Shown piece by piece: positions 8,277 through 16,600 of a DNA stretch of 64,000 nt. Source of the stretch: Streptomyces akebiae. Lineage in GTDB: Bacteria; Actinomycetota; Actinomycetes; Streptomycetales; Streptomycetaceae. Each line of letters begins with the position of its first letter. Position 1 is the first letter of the stretch. The notes below the pieces were generated by a model, which saw only the letters and a list, made by a program, of their open reading frames with translations, was not told the origin of the DNA and did no database searches. Made by a program: the position numbers and the translations under genes. The stretch spans positions 2,170,001-2,234,000 of the forward strand of contig NZ_CP080647.1 in the NCBI RefSeq assembly GCF_019599145.1, given 5' to 3'.

Positions 8277-9561
8277 GACTGGCGAGGGTGGTGAGCAGTT
8301 CTTCGATCTCTTCAGGGGTGTTGTGCACGTGCAGGCTCACCCGCACCGAGCCGTCCTCCGCGTCGCGGCCCGCCTGGCAGTGACCGTCGGAGCGCACCAT
8401 GAACCCCCGGCTGAAGAGGATGAAGCCGAGGTCCTGCGAGCCGATCTCGCGGTGCCGGAAGGTGACGAGGCTACGGCGCCGCTGCACCTCGGTGTCGGCC
8501 CTGAGGCTCGTCCGGCAGCCGAGCACCTCGTAGGCGTCCATCCGGGCCAGCCCGTCGGTCAGCAGGGAGGTCAGCGCCACGGTCCAGCGTTCGATCCGGT
8601 CCGTACCGGCGGCGGTCAGCCAGTCCAGCGCCGCCGCCAGCCCCGCGACACCGACCGTGTTGGGGGTGCCGCTCCAGCCGCCGGGCCGGAGGACCGGTCC
8701 GTGCCGGCCACGTGCCCAGACCGCGCCGGAACCGGGCAGGGCCATCGTCTTGTGACCGGAGAACACCACGAAGTCGACGTCGAGTTGGGCCACCGAGACC
8801 GGCAGGTGTCCGACGCTCTGCGCGGCGTCCAGACAGATCGGCACCTCCGGCCCGACCACCTGCCGGAGACGGTGCACGTTCATGTCGACGCCGTAGACGT
8901 GGTGGACGTGGGTGGCGGCGACGAAGCGGGTGCGGGGGCCGACGAGCGCGGCGAGCGCCTGCGGATCGTAGTCGCCGGAGCCGGCCTGGTAGGGCAGCTG
9001 CCGGACGTGGACGCGTACGCCCTGTCGGGCCAGCAGCTCGGCGGCCTCCAGCCACGGCGACAGGTTCGCCTGGTGGTCGGCGTGCGGGACGACGATCTCG
9101 TCGCCATCGGCGAGGAAGGCGGGCAGCCAGTCCAGGGCGATCATGCGCAGCCCCGCGGTGGTCCCGCTGGTGAAGTGGACCGACGACCGCTCCGGGTCCG
9201 GGTCCCCCAGGAACTGCTTGACCCGCACCCGGGTGTTCTCCACCAGCGCCGTGGTGGTGTTGGCCCAGGGATAGGACCCCCGGCCCGCGTTGGCGTTGGT
9301 GGTGGTCAGATACGTCTGTACGGCGTCCAGGACGGGCCGCGGTTTCTGGCTGGTGGCGGCGCTGTCCAGGTAGGCCAGGTCCGGGTGCGCGGCGATGATC
9401 GGGAACTGGGCGCGCAACGGACGTTGCCACGCCGCCAGTTCCGTCAGCTCCTCGGCGGGATCGACCGGCTTCGCGGTGGGATCGGTCGGGTTCGAGGGGG
9501 GATCGGTCGGGTTCGAGGCGGGGTCGGTCGGGTTCGAGGCGGGGTCGGTCATCTCAGTCAC
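8269..9561 (-). CDS. Class V aminotransferase-fold enzyme, cysteine desulfurase (SufS/CsdA)-like
   Basis: A fold-type I PLP enzyme of about 430 aa. The Schiff-base lysine is in FVVFSGHKTMALPGSG, the cofactor aspartate in CLDAAQSVGH, and a cysteine in RSDGHCQAG occupies the place of the SufS catalytic cysteine (RxGHHCAQ), so desulfurase or selenocysteine-lyase-like chemistry is plausible. The first 35 residues are an extra tail of four SNPTDPA-type repeats not found in SufS. The GTG start overlaps the stop of the cysteine synthase-rhodanese gene (GTGACTGA); an ATG at 9552 would also serve. No SufB, SufC, SufD or IscU gene is nearby, so it is more likely a pathway enzyme than the housekeeping Fe-S desulfurase. 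Confidence 0.85.
   Translation of the reverse strand: MTEMTDPASNPTDPASNPTDPPSNPTDPTAKPVDPAEELTELAAWQRPLRAQFPIIAAHPDLAYLDSAATSQKPRPVLDAVQTYLTTTNANAGRGSYPWANTTTALVENTRVRVKQFLGDPDPERSSVHFTSGTTAGLRMIALDWLPAFLADGDEIVVPHADHQANLSPWLEAAELLARQGVRVHVRQLPYQAGSGDYDPQALAALVGPRTRFVAATHVHHVYGVDMNVHRLRQVVGPEVPICLDAAQSVGHLPVSVAQLDVDFVVFSGHKTMALPGSGAVWARGRHGPVLRPGGWSGTPNTVGVAGLAAALDWLTAAGTDRIERWTVALTSLLTDGLARMDAYEVLGCRTSLRADTEVQRRRSLVTFRHREIGSQDLGFILFSRGFMVRSDGHCQAGRDAEDGSVRVSLHVHNTPEEIEELLTTLASLQ
9479..9550 (-). repeat. 21-bp tandem repeat at the start of the aminotransferase gene
   Basis: Three full 21-bp units (9479-9499, 9500-9520, 9521-9541) and part of a fourth, differing at one or two bases, encode the seven-residue repeat TDPASNP. 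The period is a multiple of three, so unit number can vary without breaking the frame. Confidence 0.85.
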
Positions 9562-10873
9562 GCACCAGGGGTGCGCCCGCGTCCCGCCAGGCGATGACGC
9601 CGCCGGCCAGGCTGCGCACGTCGGGGTGGCCCATCCGGGTGAGCAGAGCCGCGTACCGGGCCGATTTCTCGCCGACCGGGCAGGCGAGCAGCACGGGCTG
9701 CCGCTTGCTGAACGGCAGTCCGCCCCGGACGAGTTCCTCGAAGAGTTCGTCGACGATGTTCACCGAGCCGTCGATGTGGAGCGCCGCGTAGGCGAAGGGG
9801 CCGCGCAGGTCGATCACGAGGGGGCGCTGCTCGACGATCCACTTCTGGGCCTCCTCGACGTCGATGACCTTCGCCTCGCGGATCTCGCTCTCGGTCAGGG
9901 TCGTGAGCCCGTTCCTCGCCGGAGGACGGCCCAGCAGGTCCGGGCGGCGCTGCCGGACGTAGCCGAGGTAACTCTCCGCCCGGTCGCAGACGATGAAGAC
10001 GGCCGTCCTGCGCTGCGTCAACTCGGCGTCCACGGCGGCAAGATGGCGGACGGCACCGTAGTAGGCCGCCCCGCCGGTCGGGCCGGCGAGCAGTCCGCAC
10101 CGGCGGAGCAGGGTGAGCATGCCGTCGATGGCCTCGTCGGCACTCACCGACTCCAGCGTGTCGTAGGTGGCCGGGTCGAAGATGCCGACCTCCTGCACCT
10201 CGTCGGCGGTCCGGATGCCGGGGATGAAGTCCGCCTTCCGGCCGACCAGTCCGACCACGCGCACCGCCGGGTCGTGCGCGCGCAGCGCCCTGGCGACGCC
10301 GGTGGACGATCCCGCGGTGCCCACGCAGGCGATGAACCAGTCGGGGGCGCGGCCGTCCAGGTCGGCGATGATCTCCGGGCCCGTTCCGGTGGCGTGGGCC
10401 TCGGTGTTGAGGGCGTTGAAGTACTGGTCCGTGTGCAGGTGGGCGCCGCCCGGGCGGTTCAGCCGCTGGTGGAAGAGGGTCAGGGGGTCCTCGGTGTCGG
10501 TCGGGTCGAGGCATTCGGTCTGGCCGGGGAGTTCCTCGATCTCGGCGCCGAGCAGCAGGAGCAGGTCCTTGATCTCGGGTACGCGCATCCGGTTGGTGAC
10601 GCTCTTGAACGGCAGCCCGTGCAGGCCGGCGATGAGGGCCAGGGCCTTGGCGGTGTTGCCGCTGGACAGCTCCACGATCGTCTCGCCGCGCTCCTTGGCT
10701 CCGGCGATGTCCTGCCGGGTCATGCTCCACGCGGCCCGGTCCTTCAGCGAACCGAAGGGGTTGAGCATCTCCAGCTTGGCGTAGAGGTCGATGTTGCGCA
10801 GGCCGTGGACGGCCGGGTCGATACGGACCAGCGGTGTGTCGCCGATGGCGTCGGTGATGGTGTCGTACCTCAT
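9554..10873 (-). CDS. Cysteine synthase-family PLP enzyme fused to a rhodanese domain
   Basis: A 439-aa fusion. Residues 1 to about 320 are a fold-type II PLP enzyme: GDTPLVRI near the start, the lysine in FGSLKDRAAWSM, the asparagine loop ELSSGNTAKALA and the glycine-rich phosphate loop GTAGSSTG. Residues about 335-435 are a rhodanese, with PLVIDLRGPFAYAALHIDGS and the active cysteine in VLLACPVGEKSARY. Such enzymes replace a beta leaving group on serine derivatives with a nucleophile; a linked rhodanese suggests persulfide or sulfur transfer in the same step. The ATG overlaps the stop of the upstream decarboxylase gene (ATGA), and the downstream aminotransferase overlaps in turn. The precise substrate is unknown. 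Confidence 0.88.
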   Translation of the reverse strand: MRYDTITDAIGDTPLVRIDPAVHGLRNIDLYAKLEMLNPFGSLKDRAAWSMTRQDIAGAKERGETIVELSSGNTAKALALIAGLHGLPFKSVTNRMRVPEIKDLLLLLGAEIEELPGQTECLDPTDTEDPLTLFHQRLNRPGGAHLHTDQYFNALNTEAHATGTGPEIIADLDGRAPDWFIACVGTAGSSTGVARALRAHDPAVRVVGLVGRKADFIPGIRTADEVQEVGIFDPATYDTLESVSADEAIDGMLTLLRRCGLLAGPTGGAAYYGAVRHLAAVDAELTQRRTAVFIVCDRAESYLGYVRQRRPDLLGRPPARNGLTTLTESEIREAKVIDVEEAQKWIVEQRPLVIDLRGPFAYAALHIDGSVNIVDELFEELVRGGLPFSKRQPVLLACPVGEKSARYAALLTRMGHPDVRSLAGGVIAWRDAGAPLVRD

Positions 10874-12408
10874 CCCTGCGGACCCCCCGTGCGGTCGAGC
10901 GGCCAGTACTCCTCGTACGGCCAGTACTCCTCGTCCAGACACCACCGCCACTGACCGCTCCTGCGGTGGACGGCCACTTTCCGGGCGACGGGCTGCTGTT
11001 GGGCGTGGGTGGCGCCGAAGTCCATGCAGTAGCCGGCCGTGTTGACGAACGCGAGCAGATCGCCGGGGCGCGGGAGCCGGGGCAGGAAGACGGTGCGACG
11101 GGTGATCAGATCCGCCTCCAGACAGAGGTTTCCCATGAGGTGGACGGCGACCGCGCCTGCCGTCCCGTCGCCGGAGCCCGCCGTGGTCGCCCGGGTGTCG
11201 CCGGGCGCGGCCGAGGGTCCGGGCGCGGCCGGGTCGCGGGGCAGGACCAGGGGGTCCAGGAGCACTCCGTGGTCCTCCAGGCCGACGTCCCCCGCGTTCA
11301 TCGCGAGGCGCACCAGGTACGGCCCCGTGTCCGTGGGCCGGACCTCCAGGACCCTGCCGAGGGTGAGGCCGCACTGGTCGACCAGGGCACGACCGGGCTC
11401 GACGTAGAGGTCGTACAGGCTCTCCAGCAGCAGGACGCCCAGGGGACGCCCGAGGCTCGGTGAGGGATGGGAGAGCAGCGCGTCGAGGTACGCGGCACCG
11501 GCGACGGGGCGATGCGCGGGGTACAGGCTCAGCGCGCCCCTCAGGGTGCCGTTCTCGGCCCGTAGGCCGTAGCCGTGGCCGCCCCATGTCAGGGGTGGGC
11601 GGCTGCCCATGACGGCGCCGGTGAGCTCGGTGGTGTAGCGCTCCCACTGGGCCGCGTGCGCCAGGTAGTCGATGCCGAAGCCGCCGCCGACGTCGATGGC
11701 TCGGGGCTGGAAACCACGGATCCGCAACTCCTCCATCGCCTGGAGACATCCGTCGAGCGCGGCCGCCTTCTCGTCGAGGCTGGTGGTGTCGAGGTGGTAG
11801 CCGACACCGATCGGCTCCAGGACCCGCCGGTGGCGTTCGAGGATGTCGAGCAGGCGCTGCAGGGATGTCACCGAGGTGCCGAAACGGCTTCGGCGCGAGA
11901 GCCGTCTGGTTCCGGCCCCCTCGAAGCCGGAGAGGCGTAACAGCACGCGCAGGGGCGGCAGTTGGTGGGTGTGGACGAGGTCGGCGGCATGCTGCAGTTC
12001 CTCGGGGCCGTCGACGTTGAGGACGGCCCCGGCGCGCGCGGTGAGCCAGAGGAAATCCGGGTCCTTGGGGCCCGTCGCCATGATCCTCTCTCCGGCGAAC
12101 CCGGACCCGAGCGCGTGCTGGAGCTCACGGAGCGAGGCGGCGTCCAGACAGGCGTCCGTCGTGGTGAGCCGCCGGACGAGAGAGCTGGAGCGGTTGGCCT
12201 TGTGGGCGAAGAAGATCTGCCCGCTGAGCCGATGGCGGTCGAAGACCGAACGGAACTGCCGCAGATTGTCGGCGATCCGGTCCGGCAGGACGAGGTTGAG
12301 AGGTGAGCCGAGCGCGTCCACGAGGGTGTGGAGGAGCGGAGCCGACTCCAGGAGCTCCGCCGTGGGCGGTGCCAGCCGCGGCTCCAGGTACAACGGGTCG
12401 TCGCTCAT
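10870..12408 (-). CDS. Y4yA-family PLP-dependent decarboxylase-like enzyme (fold type III)
   Basis: A 512-aa protein of the ornithine/diaminopimelate decarboxylase superfamily. The PLP lysine is in FFAHKANRSSSLV (about residue 70), the phosphate-binding glycines in DVGGGFGIDYL, the EPGR motif near 345 and, from the partner active site, the cysteine in MGNLCLEADL with NTAGY near the end. It is longer than LysA or SpeC and matches the Y4yA type first seen in Rhizobium. An internal Pro/Ala/Gly-rich insert lies near 395-420. A GGAGGAACC ribosome site precedes the ATG by 8 bases, and it is the first of three overlapping PLP genes. The reaction is not known; decarboxylation of an amino-acid conjugate is a reasonable guess. 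Confidence 0.85.
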   Translation of the reverse strand: MSDDPLYLEPRLAPPTAELLESAPLLHTLVDALGSPLNLVLPDRIADNLRQFRSVFDRHRLSGQIFFAHKANRSSSLVRRLTTTDACLDAASLRELQHALGSGFAGERIMATGPKDPDFLWLTARAGAVLNVDGPEELQHAADLVHTHQLPPLRVLLRLSGFEGAGTRRLSRRSRFGTSVTSLQRLLDILERHRRVLEPIGVGYHLDTTSLDEKAAALDGCLQAMEELRIRGFQPRAIDVGGGFGIDYLAHAAQWERYTTELTGAVMGSRPPLTWGGHGYGLRAENGTLRGALSLYPAHRPVAGAAYLDALLSHPSPSLGRPLGVLLLESLYDLYVEPGRALVDQCGLTLGRVLEVRPTDTGPYLVRLAMNAGDVGLEDHGVLLDPLVLPRDPAAPGPSAAPGDTRATTAGSGDGTAGAVAVHLMGNLCLEADLITRRTVFLPRLPRPGDLLAFVNTAGYCMDFGATHAQQQPVARKVAVHRRSGQWRWCLDEEYWPYEEYWPLDRTGGPQG

Positions 12409-12627
12409 ACCAGCGGTTCCTCCCGCCGAGGAGTGCGTACCGGTGTCGGCAAACAGTCATAACGACCGTAACCAGCACCGGGCCCTCTCAATCCGGCGTG
12501 GCGGAAGGGGGGCCGTTTCCGACTGTTTCCGGATGCCGGACGGCTGGAAGGGGACGGTCTCGACGGGTCTCGACGAGTCGGGAGGGGCCGGGAGGGGTGG
12601 GTACGGGCGGGGACGGGCGGGTGTGCC

Positions 12628-13185
12628 TCAGAGGGCGAGGCTCATCAGGATCGCGTCCCGGTCGTCGCCCGGCGCGATCCGCAGGGCGCCGGGCCATCGG
12701 CCGACCTCCACCCAGCCGACCTTGCGGTAGAAGTCCTCCAGCCCGACGCCGCCTCGGGCGGAGAGCGACAGCCGCTCCAGTCCCATCTCGTCCCGCGCGA
12801 TGTCACGGACGCGATGCATCAGCGCGACGCCGATGCCCCGGCCGCGATGGCGCGGACGGGTCTGGACGTGGTTGACCGTGCCGCAGTGCGCGCCCAGGGG
12901 ATGCGGCTCGCGGCGCAGGATCAGCCAGCCCGCGAGCGTGCCGCCGACGGTGGCGACGAGCAGTCTGCCGCGCTCCGGATGCAGGTGGTGGACGAGCGCG
13001 TCGACCACGGGGGCGACGTCCCGTGCGCCGACCGGCAGCGGCGGGAACTCGGTGGCGAGCACCGCGCCGCCCGCGTTGGCCACTTCCCCCCAACAGTCGA
13101 CGATCTCCTGTCTGAGGTCACCGGTGACCTCGCCGGGACGGGTCAACTGCACAAACTCCGGAACTCCGTGCACCGTCGGCGTCAT
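12628..13185 (-). CDS. GNAT family N-acetyltransferase
   Basis: A 185-aa acyltransferase. The acetyl-CoA pyrophosphate loop is VQTRPRHRGRGIGVALM (about residues 112-128), followed by GLERLSLSARGGVGLEDFY, in which the tyrosine near the end is the usual general acid region. The ATG at 13185 is preceded by GAGGGG; a longer reading frame upstream is rejected because it has no family resemblance. It is 219 bp upstream of the Y4yA operon on the same strand, with a gap large enough for a separate promoter, so membership in that pathway is open. The acceptor is unknown. Confidence 0.85.
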   Translation of the reverse strand: MTPTVHGVPEFVQLTRPGEVTGDLRQEIVDCWGEVANAGGAVLATEFPPLPVGARDVAPVVDALVHHLHPERGRLLVATVGGTLAGWLILRREPHPLGAHCGTVNHVQTRPRHRGRGIGVALMHRVRDIARDEMGLERLSLSARGGVGLEDFYRKVGWVEVGRWPGALRIAPGDDRDAILMSLAL

Positions 13186-13386
13186 GCCCCTCAGCCTTCC
13201 AGAGGTGCGGGCCACGAGGGCTCCGCGCGTGTCCGTATGCGCGTGGCGCGACGATCTCCGCGCCACCGGCCCGGGTGGGGCATCGCGTTCTCGGCTCTTT
13301 CGGGTGGATCGCCCTCGCCGGGTGGACCGCCCTCGCCGTGCGGGGTGCGGGACGCGGTCGGCGAGGGCGTGAACCGTGGTCGGGCC

Positions 13387-13431
13387 GGGAGGGTTTCAGG
13401 GGGTGTATGGGGTGGGGGGTGTGGGGGGGGG
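13387..13431 (+). other. G-quadruplex-like G tract
   Basis: Six runs of three to nine G separated by one to seven bases lie in the 250-bp gap between the GNAT start and the end of the DUF2267 gene, ending five bases before that stop codon. Both neighbouring genes read leftward, so their RNA would carry the C-rich complement while the non-template strand carries the G tract. The rest of the gap (13186-13386) shows nothing else that I can support. Confidence 0.6.
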
Positions 13432-13435
13432 TGCT

Positions 13436-13885
13436 TCAGAGGGTCGTCGTGCCGGTCGGGGCCCCGGCGCCCACCAGGGAAGGGGGAGCCGAGGGCGCCT
13501 GGGTGAGTTCGGCGCGCCCGAACAACAGGGCGTAGCCGGGAGGAAGTTGGTCGAGGATGCGGTCGAGGAGGTCCTCGCCCGCGAGTTGCGCCACGATCCG
13601 CAGGACGGTCCCGGTGTCCCAGCGGGTGGTGGCGGCCGTGGCGCCGGTGCGGGACGCCAGGTCCTTGACGAAGCCCCAGCCGCTGACGGGTTCGTTGTCG
13701 GGGATCTCCGCCGTGAAGCAGAGAGCGGCCTCGTGGGGCAGCCTGGCCGCGAGTTCGACGCGCTCGTCACCGGTGAGCCGGCGACCGAAGGCGGCCAGCA
13801 CGGCGCGTACGGCCTCCTCGGCCCGTGAGCGGGTGGGGTAGGCGCCTTCGTAGCGCACTCTTTCCAGCATCTGCTCGAACGTCAT
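13436..13885 (-). CDS. DUF2267 domain protein
   Basis: A protein of about 149 aa of a family of unknown function widespread in actinobacteria. The domain begins at once with MTFEQMLERVRYEGAYPT and continues through GDERVELAARLPHEAALCFT to GEDLLDRILDQLPPGYALLF; the last 20 residues are a Pro/Gly/Thr tail. An ATG at 13924 would add 13 residues and has a slightly better ribosome site, so the start is uncertain. It follows hsp18 on the same strand at 185 bp. DUF2267 genes often sit among stress genes, which fits this setting, but no function can be assigned. Confidence 0.8.
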   Translation of the reverse strand: MTFEQMLERVRYEGAYPTRSRAEEAVRAVLAAFGRRLTGDERVELAARLPHEAALCFTAEIPDNEPVSGWGFVKDLASRTGATAATTRWDTGTVLRIVAQLAGEDLLDRILDQLPPGYALLFGRAELTQAPSAPPSLVGAGAPTGTTTL

Positions 13886-14069
13886 GCCCACGGTGTGCCG
13901 GCACGGCTCTTGCAGGGAGAACATCGTGAAGCGGTTGCCTTTCTCGTCCGAGGGGGGTCGCGAGCGAGGCGGCGGCCCGGGGGCCCGCGGGGTCACCCAG
14001 GCCGCCGACGGGACGGGCGGAGGACGGTCGCGGAGCCGTCCTCCGTCCCGGCGCGGCCGGCAGGGGGGT

Positions 14070-14504
14070 TCAGCCGCTGATCTCCCGGTGCGCGGTGCCG
14101 CCACCGATGGCGACCTTGCGGGGCTTGGCGCGCTCGGCGATCGGGATCCGCAGGGTCAGCACACCCGCGTCGTAGTCCGCCTTGATGTGCTCGGTGTCCA
14201 GGGTGTCGGCCAGCACGACCTGGCGGGAGAAGACACCCAGGGGCCGCTCGGAGAGCTCCATCTGCACGTCGTCCGCCTTGGCGACCGGGCGCCGCTCGGC
14301 CTTGACGGTCAGCATGTTCCGCTCGACGTCGACATCGATCGCGTCCGGGGACACACCGGGCAGGTCGAGGGCGATCACGTACTCCTCGCCCTCGCGGTAG
14401 GCGTCCATCGGCATCGCCGACGGACGCGACCAGGTGCCGGTCGTGTTCAGGAGCTGCTGGGTGAGGCGGTCGAGCTCACGGAACGGATCGGTGCGCATCA
14501 ACAT
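14070..14504 (-). CDS. hsp18: Small heat shock protein Hsp18 (Hsp20/alpha-crystallin family)
   Basis: A 144-aa cytoplasmic holdase chaperone that binds unfolding proteins during heat stress. It opens with [18 protein letters not shown], typical of Streptomyces Hsp18, and residues about 35-130 form the alpha-crystallin domain ([20 protein letters not shown], then the [10 protein letters not shown] strand and the GVLTLRIPI motif near the end). GGAGG lies 9 bases before the ATG at 14504. The gene diverges from a RheA-type regulator, and two copies of the known RheA operator lie in the 131-bp gap, so it should be repressed at normal temperature and induced by heat. Confidence 0.93.
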   Translation of the reverse strand: MLMRTDPFRELDRLTQQLLNTTGTWSRPSAMPMDAYREGEEYVIALDLPGVSPDAIDVDVERNMLTVKAERRPVAKADDVQMELSERPLGVFSRQVVLADTLDTEHIKADYDAGVLTLRIPIAERAKPRKVAIGGGTAHREISG

Positions 14505-14574
14505 CGTCAAACACCTCCAGTGTTCGGGTCAGGCACGTTCCTGCCAATGCGTTTCACCTGCCTTCGTTGTAACA

Positions 14575-14619
14575 TGTCATCCAAGTGATGACAAGTGGAA
14601 AGTCATCGAGATGATGACA
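14575..14619. promoter_or_regulatory. Two RheA operators upstream of hsp18
   Basis: Site 1 is TGTCATC-N5-GATGACA at 14575-14593, an exact match to the operator described for RheA of Streptomyces albus. Site 2 at 14601-14619 is AGTCATC-N5-GATGACA, with one base changed. Their centres are 26 bp apart. Site 2 ends 16 bp before the regulator ATG, so binding would repress both hsp18 and the regulator. Confidence 0.85.
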
Positions 14620-14635
14620 CTGAGTTGGAGGGCCC

Positions 14636-15319
14636 ATGACCACCGCCCATCAGCCCGCCTCCGACCCCGGCGGTCTCACCCCTACGTCCTTCCTCGCGGC
14701 CGCCGCGGCGCTGGACACGATCCACGAGGCCCTGCACACCGCCCGGACCCCCCGGGACACGGAGCTTCCCGAGCCCGACGCGGCAACCAGCTCGCAGCAG
14801 GCGCTCGCCGCGCTCCTGATGCTCCGCGAAGCGCGTGATCAGCTCGCCGAGTGGGAAGCGGGGCTGATCGAAGCGGCCCGGGAGGCGGGCGCCAGCTGGG
14901 CCGACCTCGCCCACCCCCTGGGCGTCTCCAGCCGCCAGGCCGCCGAGCGCCGCTATCTGCGGGTACGCCCCGGGCGTCCCGGAACCACCGGCGAACAGCG
15001 CGTCCAGGCCACCCGTGACCGCCGTGCCGCCGACCGCACCGTCACCACCTGGGCCCGCGCCAACGCCGCGGACCTGCGCGGTCTCGCCGGTCGGATCACC
15101 GCGCTCACCGACCTGCCCGCCGCCGCCCGCACCCCCGTCGTCGAACTCACCGCCGCCCTCGCGGACGACGACGCCGCCGCCCTCATCGCCCCTCTGGCGG
15201 ACACGCACTCGTACCTGGCGCCCGGCCACCCCGAGATCGCGGCCCGCGTCGACGACATCACCCGCCACACCGACCGGCTCCGCCGCGCCAGCAGCGACCA
15301 GCGCCAGAACAGGACGTGA
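14636..15319 (+). CDS. rheA: HSP18 transcriptional regulator (RheA type)
   Basis: A 227-aa regulator divergent from hsp18. A helical region with a predicted helix-turn-helix occurs near residues 70-105 (EAAREAGASWADLAHPLGVS followed by RQAAERRYLR), the strongest conserved block of this family. In S. albus RheA is a thermosensor that releases its operator at high temperature; the exact operator sequence is present between the two genes here. The ATG is preceded by TTGGAGGG. Assignment to rheA rests on the family resemblance, the divergent arrangement and the operator together; it is not proved by sequence identity. Confidence 0.8.
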   Translation: MTTAHQPASDPGGLTPTSFLAAAAALDTIHEALHTARTPRDTELPEPDAATSSQQALAALLMLREARDQLAEWEAGLIEAAREAGASWADLAHPLGVSSRQAAERRYLRVRPGRPGTTGEQRVQATRDRRAADRTVTTWARANAADLRGLAGRITALTDLPAAARTPVVELTAALADDDAAALIAPLADTHSYLAPGHPEIAARVDDITRHTDRLRRASSDQRQNRT

Positions 15320-15514
15320 CCGGCGGTGCGGGCTTACAGGGGGGATGAGGGGCGCGGGGACCGACTGACGCGAGGGCCGGCGCCGACGGGCAGACGCCGC
15401 GTGACGGCAGGGTGTTCGGGGCTCCGCCGGTCCGCGGCGGCGGGCCGCAGCACGGCGGTCCGCAGCACGGCGGGCCGGTGCCGGTGTTGTCCGGGCGCCC
15501 GGCGCGCCTCGCCG

Positions 15515-16195
15515 TCAGGGGCGCTTGGCGCGGACGACCACCAGTTCCTCCCGGCTGTCGTCCTCTCCGATCAGGCCCTGTCGGACGAGCCAGGGGCGGC
15601 GGGCGCGCAGCACCGGACCGTACGGCACCTCGGCCCGGTCGACGACCGAGGCACGCAGTCCGCGCTCCTCGAAGCCCCGCAGCGTGGCGTCGGTGCCGCA
15701 CAGGTCCGAATGGACGACCAGCAGGGTCCCTCCCGGGCGGAGCATCGCGGGTGCCGCCGCGCAGAGGCGGTCCACGAACACCCGGCCGTCCCGGCCGCCC
15801 TCCCATGCCCGGGCCCGGCCCCCGCGCGGCGGCCGGTCGGCGGGTGAGGGCACATAGGGCGGATTGCTGATCACGAGGTCGTACGTGCGCCCCGTGACCG
15901 CCATGGCGAGGTCACCGTGCCGGACACGGACCCGCCGACGGGCGAGCAGCGCGTTGACGCGCGCCGTGAACACGCAGAGCCAGGAGATGTCCACGGCGGT
16001 CACCCTGGCGCCCAGACGCGCCGCCTGCACGGCGACGGCGCCGCTGCCGGTCCCCAGGTCGAGTACGTCGGTCGAGGAGTCGATGTCCTCTCGACGCAGG
16101 GCGCGCATGAGCAGTTCGGTGTCCCCTTGCGGGGCGTACACACCCGGCGGGGTGAGCAACAGCGTCGACATCGACATCAGCGTGAGCGCCGCCAT
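15515..16195 (-). CDS. HemK2/MTQ2-type protein methyltransferase
   Basis: A 226-aa class I SAM methyltransferase. Motif I is VLDLGTGSGAVAVQAA (about residues 44-59), and the NPPY motif in DLVISNPPYVPSPADRPPRG marks the amide-N methyltransferase family that modifies glutamine in release factors. It is the short form without the N-terminal helical domain of PrmC, and it may act on another protein or a small molecule. The gap to rheA (15320-15514) holds only a short direct repeat of CGCAGCACGGCGG at about 15446-15472. Confidence 0.85.
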   Translation of the reverse strand: MAALTLMSMSTLLLTPPGVYAPQGDTELLMRALRREDIDSSTDVLDLGTGSGAVAVQAARLGARVTAVDISWLCVFTARVNALLARRRVRVRHGDLAMAVTGRTYDLVISNPPYVPSPADRPPRGGRARAWEGGRDGRVFVDRLCAAAPAMLRPGGTLLVVHSDLCGTDATLRGFEERGLRASVVDRAEVPYGPVLRARRPWLVRQGLIGEDDSREELVVVRAKRP

Positions 16196-16600
16196 CCGTC
16201 ACCTCCGCTTCCTCGGGTACCGCGGCGACGCCGCCGCGAGCCCTCCGATGCCGGATCGGAACACCCGACACACCCGTATCGCGTGCCAGTCGAGTGCCCA
16301 GGGATCCGGCGACCACACGGCGACCACGCACTACAACCTACGGACCATGGGTGTTCTGGCTGCTGAGCCGGCGGCACTCCTCCGCCCTTGCCGCCGCCCT
16401 CGTCGCTGCGCCGCTGTTCGGGCTGCTGCGGAGGGGACATCCGTGACGCCTCGCTCACTCACTTCAGGGATGGTGGAGATCGTCGGGTTCCCCGGGGGGC
16501 GGCATCCGATGCGATCGCGTGGGGTTTTGTCGCTTATGGGTACTCGGAAGGCCGAGCGGCGGTGAAGGCGCCGTCCCACTCCACGGAGGGATGGGTTCCC
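16196..16600. other. 405-bp divergent intergenic region
   Basis: This lies between the divergent methyltransferase and CBS-domain genes. No convincing gene is visible. GGGTAC at 16538-16543 with GCGT 17 bp before it loosely resembles a SigB-type stress promoter (GNNT-N14-16-GGGTAY) pointing at the CBS gene, but the spacer is one base too long. Otherwise I see nothing in it. Confidence 0.4.

Noticed and set aside
9554..11749. A 731-residue version of the cysteine synthase-rhodanese protein
   Set aside because: The extra N-terminal part is the decarboxylase gene read out of frame; the real start is the ATG at 10873 that overlaps the upstream stop codon.
16517..16543. SigB-type promoter before the CBS-domain gene
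   Set aside because: GGGTAC is present, but the best GNNT box is 17 bp away, one more than the known range, and one such match is expected by chance; kept only as a remark.
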